From the NCBI GenBank assembly GCA_022410635.1, contig JAJVDF010000016.1:2733493-2797492 (forward strand): a DNA stretch of 64,000 nt, written 5' to 3'. The stretch is from Tretioscincus oriximinensis. Its lineage: Eukaryota > Chordata > Lepidosauria > Squamata > Gymnophthalmidae. Shown here piece after piece: positions 60,393 through 64,000 of this stretch. A program made the translations under genes and the position numbers. Every line of letters begins with the position of its first letter. The first letter of the stretch is position 1. The notes below the pieces were generated by a model. It had not been told where the DNA came from. It ran no database searches and worked only from the letters and a program-made list of their open reading frames with translations.

Positions 60393-60870
60393 TAGGGTTG
60401 CCATATTCTGGCAGCTCAAAACCAGGACGGGGGTGGGGTAGGGGTGCACGTGCGTGCGCGCGCATGCGCACATACAGACGCTTGTAGCGAGACAGGCAAA
60501 AACTCTCTTCTGCCTGTCTCACCACAAGTGTCCGTGGCTGCGCGCGCACTCACAGCTGCTCCTTTGCTGGAGGCGGGATTCACCCTGCTCTCAGGCAAGC
60601 GTGCCGCCAACTCGCCTGCAGGGGAGCAAAAATGCTTGGGTTTGTGACAGGAGAACAGAGCTGGCCTCCTGTCACAAACCCAGGCGTTTCTCCTCTGCTA
60701 GAGGCGAGTTGGCAGCACGCATTGCCTTTAAAATCCTGGATTTTTACATTCCCTGATGCAGCATCGGGGAATATAAAGAGCCGGGATTTTGCCTTAAAAC
60801 CCGGAGGGGACTATATTTTAGTCCCCCAAACCGGGATTGTCCCAGTTTACTGGGACGTANGGCAACCCTA
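60393..60870. mobile_element. MITE-B copy 2
   Basis: TAGGGTTGCCATATTCTGG ... ANGGCAACCCTA with exact 8-bp duplication CACACAGG (60385-60392, 60871-60878), diagnostic of hAT transposition. It contains a 33-base alternating purine-pyrimidine tract (60444-60476). Longer than copy 1 (478 vs 426 bp). No transposase. Confidence 0.95.
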
Positions 60871-61075
60871 CACACAGGGTTGCCATGTTTCTTAATAAGG
60901 CTGCCCAACTTAGGAAATTATTCATTGAGATGAACGGGATGTTCTGTGAGATGGGGTAAATAACAACGTTAATTCTCTCTTTTGTTTTAATTGAGATTTG
61001 TATTTATTATGTTCTTTTGTAATTTTGATATGGTTAACTGACTAATCATTAAACTATTCACTCATTCAGTAATAA
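60871..61075 (+). mobile_element. LINE relic, copy 2, part 2 (3' end)
   Basis: With MITE-B and one CACACAGG copy removed, the frame runs on as GDTQ|VAMFLNKAAQLRKLF, which lines up with the IIGVSLYIIRVF segment of copy 1. The 3' UTR shares 'GACTAATCA.TAAA' with 27640-27660 and ends in TAAATAAT repeats. Confidence 0.85.
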
Positions 61076-61116
61076 ATAATAAATAAATAAATAAATAAAT
61101 AATAACAATAACAATA

Positions 61117-61178
<62 letters not shown>

Positions 61179-61181
61179 AAC

Positions 61182-61223
<42 letters not shown>

Positions 61224-61225
61224 AT
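61070..61225. repeat. Compound microsatellite at LINE tail
   Basis: AAAT, AACAAT, GAT (about 61120-61178), then AAT repeats and an A-run. It starts at the LINE 3' end and probably grew from its tail repeat. Confidence 0.95.
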
Positions 61226-62318
61226 AGACTCACCCCCTTGCATTTATAAATGGAGCTGGAACTGAGGTGTTTAAGAATGGAAAACAATCAGCAAAGTGAA
61301 TAATGTGACTTTGAAAGGAAGTCACTGTCCACAGAAGTGCCCACTTAGACAAATTTATGAGATAAGTGCAATTTGAATAACTAATTTAAATTGTGCTGCA
61401 AGGGATCCATCTGTTGACCAGGTGTTCATCCACAAGATAAATTTATGCAAAGACACACACACACACACACCATTCTTGGTTACCTATTTTATGTTTTTGG
61501 TCACAATATGTTTTGCATAATAAAAGCATAAAATATTAAGGAAAATGTCAGATTATCTCCTAGAACACATCCTGTAATCCTCCAATCTTGAATTCTTTTT
61601 CAACTCTCTAAAACAAAAAGAGGATTTTATTTCTATTATACACATTATGTGAAAAAAGAAACACTTCGGACACCTTGTAATTTCATCCATTAGCATTTTT
61701 ATAACTTCTTTTACACTTCTTCACAGCTTCAGTCAGCTGCAGTTTTGAATATCATCAGTTAGGTCTTCAAAATTAGCTTTTCAGTCTCATTTATAGAAAN
61801 AAATTTATGACTGTAAACCTGATTGTTGAAATATGCAGTATAGGATGTACAAAAGCCTAGATACCCAAAGGAAGCAGATGTGACATTTTAAAAAAATATT
61901 CAGGTTGATCCTCTGAGACTCACACCCTATGCAGACGGGGTAGTTTTAGGACTAGATAAGAATGGCAACAGTAGAGTGATGGTTGACTTCATAGCCATAT
62001 GGGCTTATTTTTTCATTCTAATTACTTCCTTTACTGCAGAGGTAAGCCATACAGGTGTCTTCTTGGACTTGGCAGAACCCTTTCTTCTCTTGGGAATGCA
62101 TTTTATTTGAGCTTCCAATATTGTATTTACAAACAATTTCCACGCTTTTTGAAGTTTTACAGGGTTCTATAATAATTCAGTAATGGATCCCTGATCTCTA
62201 AAGAGGAGAGTGAGAAGAGGGTACCTTACTGGATTCACAGAATTCCTGGGACGTGTGGCAACCCTACCATGAACATAGTTTCACATCTCAGTGAAATTCA
62301 GTTATATAATCCTCAGTC
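61226..62318. other. No recognisable feature
   Basis: Unassigned; includes an AC repeat at 61452-61471. Confidence 0.5.
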
Positions 62319-62560
62319 AATTTCAGAGAAATAGCCATATTAGTCCAGTAGAAAGCCCAGATTATCCAGCAAAGGATTATCCAGCACATTAGCTTTCATA
62401 GGCATGTCTACTTTTTCAGATGCATCTGAAGAAGTAGACGTGTCTACGAAAGCTTATACCACCTACTTTTCTCCTGTTAGTTTCTAAGTGCTACTAGCCC
62501 CTTTGCTGGACTTTCTACTGGACTAATATGCTGGATAATCCTTTGCTGGATAATCCTCAG
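62319..62560. mobile_element. Head-to-head Penelope-like termini
   Basis: A 64-bp palindrome (62391-62454, centre ATGCAT) joins two copies of the hammerhead-bearing sequence also at 33186. Blocks TATTAGTCCAGTAGAAAG (62338) and ATTATCCAGCAAAGGATTATC (62361) recur inverted at 62506-62555. The plus-strand core is CTGAAGA...GAAA; the minus-strand core has decayed to CTGAAAA. Penelope-like elements are known for such inverted partial copies. Confidence 0.6.
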
Positions 62561-63482
62561 AGTAATTGCTATAAAGGAACATAGTAATCTGAAATCTTGC
62601 TTAGACATTCCATTTTCATATTATCTTTTTTTTAAAAAAAACCCACAGGATTTCCTCTGATGTGCTTATCAATGCTTGNTATTTAAAGAAAATACTGTCA
62701 TGTCAAATGTGTCAGAATATAAACGTTTTTTCTGAGATTCCCCACCCCAGCATTGTTACATTATGAACATGTCATGGNTTTTTTTTAATGATTTTTCATA
62801 GTCACGAACTTATTTTTGTCCTATGTACAAGCTGTAATTGAATATGACAGTGTAAATTAACAAAAGTTTATTCTGGGAATGTATCAACAAAGAGGCTTAT
62901 ACAAAGATGTTCTTTTAGCAATTTAATAAAAGCAAACCAAAATTATTGCATTTGTATTTATATCTTACTTTTTTTCTCCAAACAACTCAAACCAGCACAC
63001 TTCATTCTCAATTCCTGCATTTTAGCCACACAAAGACCTTGAGAGATGGTGAAATGGAGAGACAGTGAGTAGCCCAAAATTACTCAGTACAAGGTTAGGT
63101 GTAGAATCAAACATTGTTCCCCTTAAAACACAAAACACAATAAAATCATTGACTGAATGCAATATTTTTAATGTATTATGTTTTAAATAAACTTCATATT
63201 TTTGATTTTGAGATCTTCTGATCAAGGATCAGATACAAATTTTTAAATGAATAAAATGAATATATAATCTNGAGCCATTAAGCAACAGCAAGTGAAAGAG
63301 CTGACTATGGTTCATACCTAAATTTTAACCTAATTTCAGACTACATTCAGTTGTGAAAAAGACAAAAGNCAAGCTTTGTCTTTCAGCATTATCTCAGAAA
63401 ACCCATTTTGGGGTTGATAATGTAGAAATGATGTGGTTGATCAATTTATCCATATGTTCTTTCACTCTAAAAGTGAACTGAT
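62561..63482. other. No recognisable feature
   Basis: Unassigned AT-rich sequence. Confidence 0.5.
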
Positions 63483-63630
63483 GGCCCTGGTCACATATTT
63501 ACTTTTAAACTTTCTTCAGTCTTGAAGAATGAACCTGATCCCTTCCCTTGTCCCTGGGTTAGTCAAGAAGAAAAGTAAGCATATTCCTCTAGACTGAAGA
63601 AGATTCAATAGTAAATCCATAACCAGGGCC
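63483..63630. mobile_element. MITE-F copy 4
   Basis: GGCCCTGGTCACATATTTAC ... 'AATAGTAAATCCATAACCAGGGCC'. Cleanest copy of the family; both arms carry CTTCAGTCT. No clear target duplication. Confidence 0.75.
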
Positions 63631-64000
63631 AGAATACTCTCTTTAGAGTATAAAAGATCTCATTTATGCTAAAGTGCCAAAAGCAAAGNCAGAAAATGTT
63701 TCAGTGCAACAACTTATCACTATAATATGTTGAATGATTGGACATGAGGGAGTCACACCATACTTTAACCTTGGAGGCATATTGTGCTTTCATCTGCTCT
63801 GTGTTTTTGACTATGGGTTTTAATATTTGCATGTGTATAGCCTCTAAATTTTATTTTAAAAATTGAAGCAGTTCCCACCAGGATTCAGTAGTAGAAAAAA
63901 ATTGTGTCAATGATCAACAATACACAGCTGTCATCCCCCAGAACTGGCAAGAAATTAATGTAATTTATTCAGAAACAAAACTATCTAAAATTTTGTGAAA
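63631..64000. other. No recognisable feature
   Basis: Unassigned; runs off the window. Confidence 0.5.

Noticed and set aside
61058..61287. Ser/Leu- or His-rich small proteins
   Set aside because: Translation of a microsatellite at the LINE tail.
1..64000. CRISPR array, phage or bacterial operon
   Set aside because: Composition, CR1/L2/SINE content and lack of long frames show vertebrate nuclear DNA.

Overview
This window reads as nuclear DNA of a lepidosaur, most likely a lizard or other squamate. The evidence is its repeat set: CR1 3' ends with 8-bp tail repeats, L2-clade LINE remains, tRNA-derived SINEs with L2-like tails, a second LINE family with WFDxxC and C-x-C-x9-H-x4-C motifs, and many short inverted-repeat DNA transposons. 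The bulk is AT-rich, with scattered single-base Ns. I find no host protein-coding exon, no rRNA, no functional tRNA and no CRISPR. It looks like a gene desert or the inside of a very large intron. Nearly every open frame over 60 codons is either inside a transposon, inside a microsatellite, or chance.

Layout. 0-5.5 kb: a retroelement-like repeat (R1) with a 17-bp target duplication, a CR1 end, a short palindromic transposon (MITE-A), a SINE remnant and a compound microsatellite. 6-18.4 kb: SINE-B copies, CR1 fragments, five MITE-A copies (two long, one of them with three internal modules; two back to back), a second R1 copy split by MITE-B, and a MITE-C copy. 20-24 kb: MITE-D, -E, -F and two abutting CR1 subfamilies. 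24.5-27.7 kb: an L2 end, then the largest protein-like relic, a LINE reverse transcriptase with its catalytic YADD changed to YAND. 30-41 kb: MITE-F, SINE-B, a Penelope-like fragment with a hammerhead-ribozyme-like core, four CR1 fragments, a GC-rich hAT element with perfect 8-bp duplications, and SINE-A. 41-50 kb: long MITE-A copies, one splitting MITE-G, an L2 end and MITE-C. 51-57 kb: a possible LTR, fragments of MITE-C/D/E/F and a perfect 80-bp hairpin. 57-61 kb: a dead 2.3-kb L2 LINE, then a second LINE copy interrupted by MITE-B. 62-64 kb: head-to-head Penelope-like ends forming a 64-bp palindrome, and MITE-F.

How the parts relate. The parts do not work together as a pathway; they are a layered record of insertions. 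The best supported are those with target-site duplications: MITE-B in the LINE (CACACAGG on both sides), the GC-rich element (CCCATTAT on both sides) and MITE-A (four copies with 7-8 matching flanking bases). All three fit the hAT superfamily. SINE-A carries an L2-like tail, which fits mobilisation by L2 machinery. The family letters (MITE-A to G, R1, SINE-A/B/C) are local labels used here, not database names.
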